Source: an uncultured Rickettsiales bacterium
Lineage (GTDB): Bacteria > Pseudomonadota > Alphaproteobacteria > Rs-D84
DNA: 40,291 nt
Direction of reading: 5' to 3'
Assembly (NCBI GenBank): GCA_900550565.1
Contig: URSG01000009.1
Coordinates: 1-40,291 of the forward strand
The position numbers were made by a program, and so were the translations under genes. Below are positions 21,801 to 30,420 of the stretch, piece after piece; position 1 is the stretch's first letter; each line of letters begins with the position of its first letter. The notes under the pieces are model-generated. The model saw only the letters and a program-made list of their open reading frames with translations, ran no database searches and was not told the origin of the DNA.

Positions 21801-21872
21801 GCATAATTTATTTCGCAGCCCCCCAAAAACAATTATGCAAGAAATAAATTATTAAAAATAATAATTATTTTT
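21801..21872. repeat. AT-rich inverted repeats upstream of lysS and the efflux operon
   Basis: GCATAATT (21801-21808) is inverted at 21832-21839 and TAATTTATTTC is inverted as GAAATAAATTA just beyond. A 19-bp near-perfect palindrome AAAAATAAT-A-ATTATTTTT lies at 21854-21872. They could be binding sites for nucleoid proteins or a regulator. The rest of 21609-22000 holds no further gene. Confidence 0.5.
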
Positions 21873-21932
21873 CTTGTATTAAATCCCATAAAATGATAAC
21901 TTCATCGCAACAATGAATATTGTGAATTCATA

Positions 21933-21950
21933 CCAGGCGCACACGTCTGG
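21933..21950. promoter_or_regulatory. Operator-like palindrome before the efflux operon
   Basis: CCAGGCG-CACA-CGTCTGG, arms of seven with one mismatch, 50 bp before the first efflux gene. A regulator site is possible; no regulator gene is adjacent. Confidence 0.3.
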
Positions 21951-22000
21951 GTGAATCTGCAATAATCTTAGTTATATTACACACAGGGGGGATTTTTACT

Positions 22001-22750
22001 ATGAACGCAAAACAGAAAAAAATGATACGCACGTGTGGCATTGTCGCTGCGGTGATTGTCGCATTGTTCTTGGTTGTAAAATATGTGATTGCACACAAAC
22101 CGTATTCATACGCAGGAACCCTGGAAACGACCAAGGTTATCATTTCGGCACGCGTTTCATCAGACATTTCTGAATTCAATGTCGCCGAAGGGGACACGGT
22201 GTCCAGTGGTCAAACATTGCTGACAATGACGTGTGACGCATATAAAATATTGGCGCAACAAATTGATAACGATTACGCGCGTGCGGACGCCCTGGTGGCC
22301 AAGGGACACATGTCCCAGGCTGAATACGACGTCGTTGCCCGGAACAAGCGCGACAACGACCTGAAATTATCGTGGTGCAACGTCACGTCCCCTATTGACG
22401 GTATGGTTATCACCAAATTCCGCGAGGTTGGCGAAATCGTCGCCCCAGGGACAACGCTGGTGTCATTGGCCAACCCATACGACATTTGGGCATATTTCTA
22501 TGTTCCGTATGATATGTTGCACAAATTAAACGTCGGCGATGATGTTGTTGGCACCCTGCCCGAGGCAAACGGGAAAAAATTCGCCGGCAAAATAATCAAA
22601 ATCAATGAACAGGCTGAATTCACCCCGAAAAACGTACAAACCCGCGAAGAACGCACACGTTTGGTATATGGGGTCAAGGTAAAATTTGAAAACCCTGATT
22701 TAACATTGAAATCTGGTATGACTATTGAAAGCACACTGTTAAATGAATAA
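22001..22750 (+). CDS. HlyD-family membrane fusion protein of an ABC exporter
   Basis: Periplasmic adaptor joining inner-membrane ABC exporter and outer-membrane channel. 249 residues, compact for the family (~330 in YbhG), with a short helical hairpin. A membrane helix at ~9-27 (GIVAAVIVALFLVVKYVIA), then the first half-motif of the lipoyl/barrel-sandwich domain (ISARVSSDISEFNVAEGDTV, ~45), a hairpin ~80-120, and the second half (VTSPIDGMVITKFREVGEIV, ~128). A beta-barrel region follows. Starts after AGGGGGG; its end overlaps the first ATPase gene by 8 nt. Confidence 0.92.
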   Translation: MNAKQKKMIRTCGIVAAVIVALFLVVKYVIAHKPYSYAGTLETTKVIISARVSSDISEFNVAEGDTVSSGQTLLTMTCDAYKILAQQIDNDYARADALVAKGHMSQAEYDVVARNKRDNDLKLSWCNVTSPIDGMVITKFREVGEIVAPGTTLVSLANPYDIWAYFYVPYDMLHKLNVGDDVVGTLPEANGKKFAGKIIKINEQAEFTPKNVQTREERTRLVYGVKVKFENPDLTLKSGMTIESTLLNE

Positions 22751-23474
22751 GCAAATTGGTATTGATATTTCAGGCGTGACCAAGCGTTTCGGTTCAGTCG
22801 TTGCACTGGATAACGTGTCTATGCAATTTAATCCAGGAACGCTGTATGGCGTAATTGGCCCGGCCGGCGCAGGCAAAACGACACTGTTTCGTCTGATGCT
22901 GCATTTGATGAAACAAAATCACGGCACAATTACATACACATCTGATGGCACACCGATTAAATTCAGTGATGCGCGCGCGTCAATCGCATATATGCCACAA
23001 AGCCAGAGTTTATACGCCGACCTGTCGGTGGACGAACATTTGGATTTTTTCCGTCGCCTGTATGGAATTCCAGACGATGAATATAAACAGAAAAAGGCCG
23101 AGTTGTTGCATATGGCGCGTCTGGATAAGTTTCTGGACCGAACGGCAGGGAACCTGTCGGGGGGAATGTATAAAAAACTGGGGCTGATTTGTGCATTGTT
23201 GCGCAGTCCACGCGTAATGCTGTTGGACGAACCAACGAACGGTGTTGACCCAATCAGTCGCCGTGAATTCTGGGATTTATTACATAACGCGCAACAACAG
23301 GGAATCCTGGTCATTATGACCACCGCCTATATGGACGAGGCCGAACGTTGCAGTGCGGTCGTTTTGATGGAACGTGGGCGCGTCCTGGGGACGGGCGAAC
23401 CGCGCGAATTATTGCGCACATCGCGGTCTGCGAATTTTGATGAATATTTCTTGAAACGCGGGGGCGCAAAATGA
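22743..23474 (+). CDS. ABC transporter ATPase, first subunit (YbhF N-half-like)
   Basis: 243 residues, one nucleotide-binding domain. Walker A is GPAGAGKTT (~37), the signature LSGGM (~139), and Walker B plus catalytic Glu VMLLDEPTNGVDP (~158). At the switch position the usual His is Ala (MTTAYMDEAE), as I recall for the first domain of the YbhF/RbbA type. It would pair with the second ATPase as a heterodimer in which one composite site is degenerate. Overlaps the next gene by 4 nt. Confidence 0.93.
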   Translation: MNKQIGIDISGVTKRFGSVVALDNVSMQFNPGTLYGVIGPAGAGKTTLFRLMLHLMKQNHGTITYTSDGTPIKFSDARASIAYMPQSQSLYADLSVDEHLDFFRRLYGIPDDEYKQKKAELLHMARLDKFLDRTAGNLSGGMYKKLGLICALLRSPRVMLLDEPTNGVDPISRREFWDLLHNAQQQGILVIMTTAYMDEAERCSAVVLMERGRVLGTGEPRELLRTSRSANFDEYFLKRGGAK

Positions 23475-24382
23475 CGAAATGCATTGTTGATGTGTCAAAT
23501 CTGTATGTTCGTTTCGGCGATTTTTGCGCTGTGCGTGACGTGTCGTTCCAGGTCACCTGTGGGGAAATATTTGGATTTCTGGGCGCGAACGGTGCCGGAA
23601 AAACAACAACTATACGCGTGCTGTGCGGATTGTTGCCGGCGTCTGATGGGTGTGTTGTCATTGACGGTCACACGTTCACCAACGACAACGCAAACACTAT
23701 CAAACAATGTGTTGGATATATGTCCCAGCATTTTACGTTATACGACGGTCTGTCAATCAAAGAAAATTTTGATTTTGCGGCCGCCCTGCGCGATTTGCCA
23801 AAAACCGTGTATCTGCGTCGGCGGCGTGCGTTGTTAAAATTTATTGGATTTGACGAAAAACTGTCAACGGTTGTGCGCGATTTACCCGGTGGGATAAAGC
23901 AAGAAATCGCACTGTGCGTCGCCCTGTTGCACGATCCCAAGATTATATTTCTGGACGAACCAACGGCCGGCGTTGCCCCGATGGCACGCGTGCGTTTTTG
24001 GTCGCTGATAAAAAAATTGGCTGCCGATGGCAAGACTATCTTTGTCACCACACATTATATGGACGAGGCGGAAAACTGTGACCGTATTGCACTGATGCGT
24101 GCAGGCGAATTGATTGCGATTGATTCCCCGGCAAATTTAAAGAAACAGACATTTGGCGACAGTCTGTATAACTTTACCCCACGCGTGGACAATCCAGTAT
24201 TTCCGCCGAAAAAGATTTTGGACATTTGCGAACCGTATGGACGACACTGGCACATCAGATTTCGTGATGGTGTGGACGTCGCCGCCCAGGTTGCTAAATA
24301 CAAAAAATATTTTGACATAAAAAAGATTTCACCGTCACTAGAAGACGTATTCATCAGATTGGTAGAGGGGCAAAACCGATGA
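23471..24382 (+). CDS. ABC transporter ATPase, second subunit (YbhF C-half-like)
   Basis: 303 residues. Canonical Walker A GANGAGKTT (~38), a variant signature LPGGIKQ (~140), Walker B IIFLDEPTAG (~160) and an intact switch His in TTHYMDEAE (~196). The D-loop Asp is replaced (GVAP instead of GVDP). A ~85-residue extension after the core ends ISPSLEDVFIRLVEG, typical of drug-export ATPases. Together with the preceding subunit it matches a YbhF-type two-domain ATPase split into two genes. ATGA overlap with the permease gene. Confidence 0.93.
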   Translation: MTKCIVDVSNLYVRFGDFCAVRDVSFQVTCGEIFGFLGANGAGKTTTIRVLCGLLPASDGCVVIDGHTFTNDNANTIKQCVGYMSQHFTLYDGLSIKENFDFAAALRDLPKTVYLRRRRALLKFIGFDEKLSTVVRDLPGGIKQEIALCVALLHDPKIIFLDEPTAGVAPMARVRFWSLIKKLAADGKTIFVTTHYMDEAENCDRIALMRAGELIAIDSPANLKKQTFGDSLYNFTPRVDNPVFPPKKILDICEPYGRHWHIRFRDGVDVAAQVAKYKKYFDIKKISPSLEDVFIRLVEGQNR

Positions 24383-25497
24383 GATTTTTTTCCCGCGAAC
24401 GTGCAGCGGCGATTTTTTCCAAAGAATGCAAGCATATTTTGCGCGACCCATTCACGCTGATTATTGCGTTGTTGTTGCCGTTGGCAATCGTTTTGATATT
24501 GGGGAATTCTATTGAGTTTAATATTCGTTCAATCAAGATGGCGTATTACGACGCTGACCGCACCGAAAGTTCGCGCGAACTGATTGACACGTTTGGCAGT
24601 TCGGATTATTTCAAAACATACCCGATTGACAATCCTGATGATGGATTTAATGAAATATTGGCCGAACGCGCGCGCGCCGTTTTGGTTGTGCCACCAAACT
24701 TTGAGCGCGAGATTTTTGCCGGTCGCACCGGCAACGTCCAGGTTATGGTTGATGGCGCAGACAATTCGTCTATTATCGCGATTACAAATTATATGACGAC
24801 GATAAACACAAATGCCGCCGCCAAGATTTTAAAGGTTGACGCATCTGCGTCGCCACTGTCGTTCAAATCACGATACCTGTTTAACCCAGAACTGAATTCG
24901 CGGTGGTTTTCGGTGCCGGGCCTGTCGGCGGCAATTATTGCACTGGTTGCAATTATGCTGACCACGCTGACGATATGTCGCGAATGGGAAAAGGGTTCAA
25001 TGGAAATGTTGCTGTCCACGCCGGCAACAACCCTGGAAATAATTGTAGGCAAGGTTTTGCCGTATGCGATTTTATCATTTATCGGATTTATCCTGGTGTT
25101 TATTGTGGCGCGCACAGTGTTTGGTGTCCCATTTGTCGGCAGTTATTTAACACTGACGCTGGCAACATTGATATTTATCCTGGGGTATTTATCAATGGGA
25201 CTGTTGATATCTGTATCCACCCATAAACAAGAGGTTGCAATTCAATTCGCACTGATTATCGGGCTGTTGCCGACGGTGGTATTATCGGGCTTTGTATTTC
25301 CAGTTGAATATATGGGCGGCATATACCAGGCCGTATCTGACGTATTTCCGGCACGTTTTTATATTGAAATCACACGCGACCAGTTTTTAAAGGGCAGTCC
25401 TATTACCGCCCTGTGGCGTCAGTTTGCCGCAATCAGTGCGATTGCAGTTGTGCTGTTGGTGGCGTGCCTGACACGTTTTAAAAGGACGCTGGAATGA
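24379..25497 (+). CDS. ABC-2 permease (YbhS/YbhR-like), first
   Basis: 372 residues with the ABC-2 export layout: one N-terminal helix (~25-45, FTLIIALLLPLAIVLILG), a large periplasmic domain (~50-175), then five or so membrane helices (~180-368). The segment REWEKGSMEMLLSTPATTLEIIVGKVLPY (~205-233) is the conserved coupling region of this family. Partners with the next permease as a heterodimer. Substrate unknown; drug/toxicant export is suggested by family only. ATGA overlap on both sides. Confidence 0.92.
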   Translation: MRFFSRERAAAIFSKECKHILRDPFTLIIALLLPLAIVLILGNSIEFNIRSIKMAYYDADRTESSRELIDTFGSSDYFKTYPIDNPDDGFNEILAERARAVLVVPPNFEREIFAGRTGNVQVMVDGADNSSIIAITNYMTTINTNAAAKILKVDASASPLSFKSRYLFNPELNSRWFSVPGLSAAIIALVAIMLTTLTICREWEKGSMEMLLSTPATTLEIIVGKVLPYAILSFIGFILVFIVARTVFGVPFVGSYLTLTLATLIFILGYLSMGLLISVSTHKQEVAIQFALIIGLLPTVVLSGFVFPVEYMGGIYQAVSDVFPARFYIEITRDQFLKGSPITALWRQFAAISAIAVVLLVACLTRFKRTLE

Positions 25498-26591
25498 AAA
25501 AGAAACGTCTGTTTGGATTTTTCAAAAAAGAACTTATCGCGCTGTTGCGTGACCCTGTGTTGTTGGTCGCGGTTATGGTTATGCCAGCGGTCCAGTTGAT
25601 TATTTACAGTGGCGCAATCACACTGGAAGCCAAGAATCTGCGTCTGGCGGTTGATATGACGCCTGGCGACGTTGTTATGGAAAAGGTTTATAATCACGCG
25701 ATTGGTTCTGGGTGGTTTGTTCGCGCCGACGATTCCACGCGCGACGCGGTATCGGTGGTTCAGTCTGGGGCGGCCGACGTGGCGATTGTCGCGCCCAGTG
25801 GCGGTCTGACACGTGCATTGATGCGTGGCGAAGGCGAAATTCAAATTCTGATTGATTCAATGAATATATTAAAGGCACAAAGCATAGAAGGCTATCTGGC
25901 CGGCGTTGTGATGTCAACAGTGCGCGAAATGAATTACGCCCTGCCCGCGTCGCCAATTCAGTTTGATATGCGTATTCTGTTTAACCCAGAACTTAGCACG
26001 CCGTGGTTTATGGTGCCGTCGTTGATTGCGGTGCTGGTGTTTTTGGCGTTGTTGATTTTGATTACGATTTCTATTACCAAGGAAAAAGAAAGCGGCACGA
26101 TTGAAACCCTGGTGTCTGCGCCAATATCAAAATATGAAATCATCTTGGGCAAGGTTTTGCCGTATATCTTGGTGTCGTTTTTGATTATGCTATCAATTCT
26201 GTTTATTGGTCGCACGGTGTTTGGTATTCCGTTTGTTGGGTCAAACTTTATGTTTATTCTGGGGTTCTTGGTTTTTTGCGTGCCGGCGTCGGGCATTGCG
26301 GTTTTATTGTCCAACTATACCAATACCCAGCAACAGGCATTACTGGGCGTCGTGATTGTTGCATTTATGTCGCTGATGTTATCAGGCGCGATTATCCCAA
26401 CCGAAAATATGCCGACGTTATTACAGTATGTCAGTTCAATAAACCCGTTGTCGCATTACGCGTATATGGTTCGCAACATTATTCTAAAAGGGTCCGACGT
26501 TGAATACTTTGCGCGCCAGTGTGCATATATGCTGGGGGTGGGTATAATAATATGGATTTTTGCAATTAAAAAGTTTAAAACAACATTATAA
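25494..26591 (+). CDS. ABC-2 permease (YbhS/YbhR-like), second
   Basis: 365 residues, same architecture as the preceding paralogue: an N-terminal helix after KKELIALLRDPV, a periplasmic domain, then a membrane domain with EKESGTIETLVSAPISKYEIILGKVLPYI (~198-226). The two share RTVFGxPFVGS, showing they derive from a duplication. Four-nt overlap with the previous gene; 11 bp to the TolC-like gene. Confidence 0.92.
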   Translation: MKKKRLFGFFKKELIALLRDPVLLVAVMVMPAVQLIIYSGAITLEAKNLRLAVDMTPGDVVMEKVYNHAIGSGWFVRADDSTRDAVSVVQSGAADVAIVAPSGGLTRALMRGEGEIQILIDSMNILKAQSIEGYLAGVVMSTVREMNYALPASPIQFDMRILFNPELSTPWFMVPSLIAVLVFLALLILITISITKEKESGTIETLVSAPISKYEIILGKVLPYILVSFLIMLSILFIGRTVFGIPFVGSNFMFILGFLVFCVPASGIAVLLSNYTNTQQQALLGVVIVAFMSLMLSGAIIPTENMPTLLQYVSSINPLSHYAYMVRNIILKGSDVEYFARQCAYMLGVGIIIWIFAIKKFKTTL

Positions 26592-26602
26592 GGGGAAAAG
26601 AT

Positions 26603-27880
26603 ATGAAAAACTGTTATGGATTTATCGGGATACTGGGCGCGCTGGTGACGCTGGCGGCAAATGCCGATATGTATTCTGAATTGCAATCTGTGTATGAATC
26701 CAGCCCAGTTATCAACAGTGGGCGTGCGGCTGTTCGTGCGGCGGACGCAGATGTATCAGCGGCGTCATCTGGGGCGAAACCGTATCTGGGCCTGTCGGCG
26801 AATGCCGGTGCGGCACGAACCAAGGTCGGCGATTACACATTTGATTATAACCCAACGCAGGTTGGCGTTGAATTTCAACAAAATATATTCCAGGGATTTT
26901 CCACCATTGCCCAGATAAAGGGCGCACGCGCCGTTCGTGACGCAGAAACATCTGCGCTGTATGCGACAGAATCAGATGTATTTTTGAACACAATCAACGC
27001 CTATATCGCCGTCCTGCGCGCGGACGAGGTTTTGAAACTGAACCAAAACAACCAGCGTGTTTTACAAGAATACTATAATTATTGCGCCGATAACGCGCGT
27101 GTTGGCCGATTGACCAAGACCGATGTCGCCCAGGCATCTGCGCGTGTTGAAATGGCAAAATATGGTCTGGCCGACGCCCAGGCAAAATATGACAACGCGG
27201 TTGAAACATTCCGTCGCATTGCCGGAAATACGCCTGATAAATTCACAGAAATTGATTTGTCGCGCGTTGAAAAACTGTTCCCAGAATCGGTGGACGCCGC
27301 CAATGAATACGCGATGTCCAACCACCCTGCACTGCGTGCGCTGGAATCCAAGGAAAAGGCCGCACGTGAAAAAATCGTCGTCGCACGCAAGACTATATTG
27401 CCGTCGGTTGACGTCCGCGGTGCGGTTATGCAGATTGACGATATTCCATACATTGACCGCGCCCGCGACAGTCGTATTGGTGTCTATCTGAAAATGCCCC
27501 TGTATGACAAGGGCAACGCGTTCGCCAACGTGGACAAGGTTCGTTCCACCGTTGACGGTATCCAAGAAGATACCATAAACACACGTCGTATGATTTCGGA
27601 ATCACTGCACCAGGCGTGGAATATGTACACGGCCCAAGAATCTGCGATTGCCGCCGCCCAGGCCGGGGTCAAGGCGAACCAGATGGCACTGAACGGCACG
27701 CGTGACGAGCAAAAGCGTGGCCGTCGCACAGTGTTAGACGTGCTGAACGCGGAACAAGAATTGCTGAATACCCAGGTGTTCCTGGCCCAGGCAAAGTTCG
27801 GACGTATGTCGGCGTTCTTTGCGGTGCTGGCGGCGTCTGGCAAATTGACCCCAGAAAATCTGGGCCTGGAACAGAAATAA
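26603..27880 (+). CDS. TolC-like outer-membrane efflux channel
   Basis: 425 residues. The signal peptide MKNCYGFIGILGALVTLAANA is followed by two homologous OEP repeats. Each repeat shows long helical stretches (ALYATESDVFLNTINAYIAVLRADEVL; RRTVLDVLNAEQELLNTQVFLAQAKF) and beta strands (GVEFQQNIFQGF; IGVYLKMPLYDKG). Outer-membrane exit duct for the tripartite exporter. AGGGG precedes the ATG. It completes the six-gene efflux operon, so the system does not depend on an unlinked channel gene. Confidence 0.95.
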   Translation: MKNCYGFIGILGALVTLAANADMYSELQSVYESSPVINSGRAAVRAADADVSAASSGAKPYLGLSANAGAARTKVGDYTFDYNPTQVGVEFQQNIFQGFSTIAQIKGARAVRDAETSALYATESDVFLNTINAYIAVLRADEVLKLNQNNQRVLQEYYNYCADNARVGRLTKTDVAQASARVEMAKYGLADAQAKYDNAVETFRRIAGNTPDKFTEIDLSRVEKLFPESVDAANEYAMSNHPALRALESKEKAAREKIVVARKTILPSVDVRGAVMQIDDIPYIDRARDSRIGVYLKMPLYDKGNAFANVDKVRSTVDGIQEDTINTRRMISESLHQAWNMYTAQESAIAAAQAGVKANQMALNGTRDEQKRGRRTVLDVLNAEQELLNTQVFLAQAKFGRMSAFFAVLAASGKLTPENLGLEQK

Positions 27881-27883
27881 AAA

Positions 27884-27902
27884 AACGTCCGCTGGGGCGG
27901 AC
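27884..27902 (-). terminator. Terminator after the recombinase gene
   Basis: GTCCGC-TGGG-GCGGAC (27887-27902); on the minus strand a T7 run follows. The same stem-loop sequence recurs at 30421-30446. Confidence 0.8.
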
Positions 27903-28565
27903 TCAATCTTTGATGTTTCCGTCGTTCCCTAAAAAACACCCCAGTGGGGTGTTTTCTGTGTCCCAACCCATACGGGCCAAGAAACGATTTACGGTAATTG
28001 GCTGGACGCGCATAATCTGCGAAATTTTATATCGCGACACGCCGGCGTCCAGTAATTGTCGGATTTTATTCGCATTGCGCGTCAATTTCAGTTTTTTTGA
28101 CTGGGCCGACAATGGCCGCCCCAGTTTCTTGCCCGTCGCACGAATATTGTTCAGCGACGCCCGTGTGCGCTGTGATATCAGATTGCGTTCAATTTCCGCA
28201 GCCAGTCCAAACGCAAACGCCATAACCTTGCTTTGAATATCGTCGCCCAGGCGATAATTTTCCTTTATCGTCCAAACCTTGACCCCTTTGTTCATACACG
28301 TTTCCAGGATTCGCATTACTTCCAACAGCGACCGTCCCAATCGCGATATTTCACACAATATTAAAATATCGTCGCGTTTCAGTTTCTTTAACAGTTCGCC
28401 CAGTTGCCGTTTATCCAACGGCTGGCGTGACGATATTGTTTCCTGTACCCAGTGGCTGATTTCCATTTTGTTTGCGGTTGCAAACTGGCTGATTTCAAAG
28501 CGTTGATGTTCAAGGGTTTGTTTATTTGAACTGACACGAATGTATCCAATTATTGACATTTTCAT
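27903..28565 (-). CDS. Serine recombinase, Mpi-type DNA invertase
   Basis: 220 residues. A resolvase/invertase catalytic domain with IGYIRVSSNKQ (nucleophile Ser ~12), ILILCEISRLGRSLLEVM (catalytic Arg pair ~75) and ETISS; then the E-helix (YRLGDDIQSKVMAFAFGLAAEIERNLISQRT, described as the span ~107-137) and a C-terminal helix-turn-helix (SRYKISQIMRVQPITVNRF). The wording of the middle segment is very close to what I recall of the Bacteroides fragilis master invertase Mpi, which flips many promoters. It is divergent from an autotransporter adhesin. Acquisition from Bacteroidota is plausible. Its last ~20 codons overlap an intrinsic terminator. Confidence 0.9.
   Translation of the reverse strand: MKMSIIGYIRVSSNKQTLEHQRFEISQFATANKMEISHWVQETISSRQPLDKRQLGELLKKLKRDDILILCEISRLGRSLLEVMRILETCMNKGVKVWTIKENYRLGDDIQSKVMAFAFGLAAEIERNLISQRTRASLNNIRATGKKLGRPLSAQSKKLKLTRNANKIRQLLDAGVSRYKISQIMRVQPITVNRFLARMGWDTENTPLGCFLGNDGNIKD
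27933..27955. terminator. Terminator hairpin inside the recombinase 3' end
   Basis: AAAACACCCC-AGT-GGGGTGTTTT. On the plus strand it can terminate the efflux operon. On the minus strand it is followed by T6 and lies inside the last 20 codons of the recombinase gene. Confidence 0.75.
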
Positions 28566-28587
28566 CTCCTATTTTCTGTCATTTTAA

Positions 28588-28599
28588 AGGAACGTTTAA
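28588..28599 (-). other. Candidate invertase half-site copy
   Basis: Read on the minus strand, AAACGTTCCT (one mismatch to ARACGTWCGT) followed by TT. It is an inverted near-copy (11 of 12) of the core at 28719-28730. Confidence 0.35.
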
Positions 28600-28711
28600 A
28601 TCAACTGTTTTTTTTGATATTAAAAAAATTTTTTTCAAAACATAAAAAATACCAGATTTCTACCGTATTCCTGGCTTTTTGCCGATTTTATAAGAATACA
28701 GACCACTGGCA

Positions 28712-28737
28712 CTTACACAAACGTTCGTTTGTGTAAG
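28712..28737. promoter_or_regulatory. Perfect 26-bp palindrome before the adhesin gene
   Basis: CTTACACAAACG-TT-CGTTTGTGTAAG, 12-bp arms. The core AAACGTTCGT fits the ARACGTWCGT motif that I recall for Mpi-type invertible promoters in Bacteroides fragilis. It could instead be an operator, for example for a TetR-family regulator. It lies 61 bp before the adhesin start. Confidence 0.75.
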
Positions 28738-28768
28738 AGTAAATGTTGTGGCGCATACCGCGTCACGG

Positions 28769-28784
28769 TTTAAATTAATTTAAA
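28769..28784. repeat. 16-bp AT palindrome before the adhesin ribosome site
   Basis: TTTAAATT-AATTTAAA. It may include the -10 region: TTGTGG (28746-28751) stands 17-18 bp upstream. AAAGGA follows at 28787-28792. Confidence 0.5.
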
Positions 28785-28798
28785 TAAAAGGACTAAAC

Positions 28799-30331
28799 AT
28801 GAAAAAAACTTTGGTTTTGACTGCGTTTTCACTGGCGGGCATTTTGGCCTTTGCTGGCGCACACGCGGCAACTGATGTGACGTTTGCTGGCAAATACGAA
28901 ACATCAAAAGGCACGGCTAGTGTTGGGACACCACTGGATGCAGCAGATTATAAATACACCTATGTTGATTACAATGGTTCCACCGTCACCAAGAACTATA
29001 CAGAAGACCCAGCCGCAGGCGACTTTAAATACAAAGACGCCGCTGGCAACTGGCAGGCATACGACCCAGAAAACACAGACAGCCTGCCACAACAGTCTGA
29101 ATATACCGGGACAACAACTGCGTCTGGCGACATTACCACGACCCAGGAAATCGTCGCAGGTGCAACAATGGACCGCAATAACTACACATACAAAAACGGT
29201 GCCGGCGAAAACGTGACATTGGGCGAATCTGCACAGGATTTCACACAAGACGTCACACTGAACAACACATACGTATCAGGTGATGACGCAACAATCACTG
29301 TGAAAAATGGCGACGCCCCAACGTTTGACGGCACACGCTATAAATACACAGATGAAAACGGCAATACGTATCATCTGAACGCCGATGGAACATCATTGGC
29401 CAATGACCGCAACGAAATGGTCACACCAGAACCAGGTTCAACATTGGAAACTGCGTTCAATGGTATGCAAGCGGCGTTCACAGCCGACACAGCAAGTGTT
29501 GACGCTGCCAAAACGTCAACTGGTGCAAGCTATACCGCAGAAGCACCGTTATTCAATGCAGCCAACACAGTATTTGAAAACGATACAAACACGGTCAACG
29601 AATTGAACAACCGCTATGCAACAATCGCGACCGCTGGCGAACAATGGGACGCCGCATTGGCGAACAAAGAAACCACAACCAACGGCTGGACCGCGGACAG
29701 TGGACGCCAGACGGCTGCAAGTGAAATCTTTAACGCGCCAATTACAGATACGATTGACGGCCGTGCAAACGACGCGATTGCCGCATCGGTTGCCGATGGT
29801 GGCGTAATCAATGACGCACTGACCGCTGGGGACGACGCAACATTGGCATCTGCAAAAACATACACAGATGAAAAAGACGTTGCAGTTCGCGAGGCGTTCA
29901 CTTTGGCAGATGACGCCATTCGTGCAGACTTTGCGGCGGCGGACGTTGAAACCCTGAACAGTGCCAAAGGATATGCAGATGCCCAAGATGCATTGACATT
30001 GAACAATGCCAAGGCATACGCAAATGAACGCGCAGCATTATCGCTGGCGGCGGCAAATGCATACACCGACAAAAAGATTGACAAACTGGACAAAGACCTG
30101 TCCGCAGGTGTTGCCAGCTCGGTCGCATTGTCGTCGGTCGCTGTGTCGGGCGTTCAACGTGGCGAGGTGTCCGTTGGTGCCGGATTCGGCAACTATAACA
30201 GCCAATCTGCGGTTGCATTTGGTGCCGCGATGGGTCTGACCAATAACTGGTCTGTCAATGTTGGTGCAGGCGTATCTGACGCAGACGTTGCGTTCCGTGC
30301 CGGCACGAACTACAAATTCAAATTGTTTTAA
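28799..30331 (+). CDS. Trimeric autotransporter adhesin (YadA-type anchor)
   Basis: 510 residues. A signal peptide (MKKTLVLTAFSLAG..., cleavage AHA-AT). The passenger has recurring YxYxDxNG-like beta motifs (YTYVDYNGS, FKYKDAAGN, YTYKNGAGE, YKYTDENGN, ~50-205). A helical stalk with repeated AKxYxD units (~350-425: AKTYTDEK, AKGYADAQ, AKAYANE, ANAYTDKKI) follows. The last ~90 residues are the YadA anchor: VALSSVAVSGVQRGEVSVGAGF, GAAMGLTNNWSVNVGAGV, ending GTNYKFKLF. Trimerises in the outer membrane and displays an adhesive surface; ligand unknown. AAAGGA supports the start. Expression may be controlled by the palindrome and the neighbouring invertase. Confidence 0.88.
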   Translation: MKKTLVLTAFSLAGILAFAGAHAATDVTFAGKYETSKGTASVGTPLDAADYKYTYVDYNGSTVTKNYTEDPAAGDFKYKDAAGNWQAYDPENTDSLPQQSEYTGTTTASGDITTTQEIVAGATMDRNNYTYKNGAGENVTLGESAQDFTQDVTLNNTYVSGDDATITVKNGDAPTFDGTRYKYTDENGNTYHLNADGTSLANDRNEMVTPEPGSTLETAFNGMQAAFTADTASVDAAKTSTGASYTAEAPLFNAANTVFENDTNTVNELNNRYATIATAGEQWDAALANKETTTNGWTADSGRQTAASEIFNAPITDTIDGRANDAIAASVADGGVINDALTAGDDATLASAKTYTDEKDVAVREAFTLADDAIRADFAAADVETLNSAKGYADAQDALTLNNAKAYANERAALSLAAANAYTDKKIDKLDKDLSAGVASSVALSSVAVSGVQRGEVSVGAGFGNYNSQSAVAFGAAMGLTNNWSVNVGAGVSDADVAFRAGTNYKFKLF

Positions 30332-30356
30332 TTAACAGTTTGTTTTTTATCCTTTC

Positions 30357-30380
30357 AAAACGCGCCAATGGCGCGTTTTT
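30357..30380 (+). terminator. Adhesin gene terminator
   Basis: AAAACGCGCC-AAT-GGCGCGTTTT hairpin with a T6 tail. Confidence 0.9.
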
Positions 30381-30420
30381 TGTGTCGTGGCAGTTTCTGC
30401 TGTCGCGGAATCTGGGTAAT

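Noticed and set aside
21801..21840. Possible dif site near the AT-rich inverted repeats
   Set aside because: The arms do not match the XerC/XerD arm pattern I know and the spacer is far too long.
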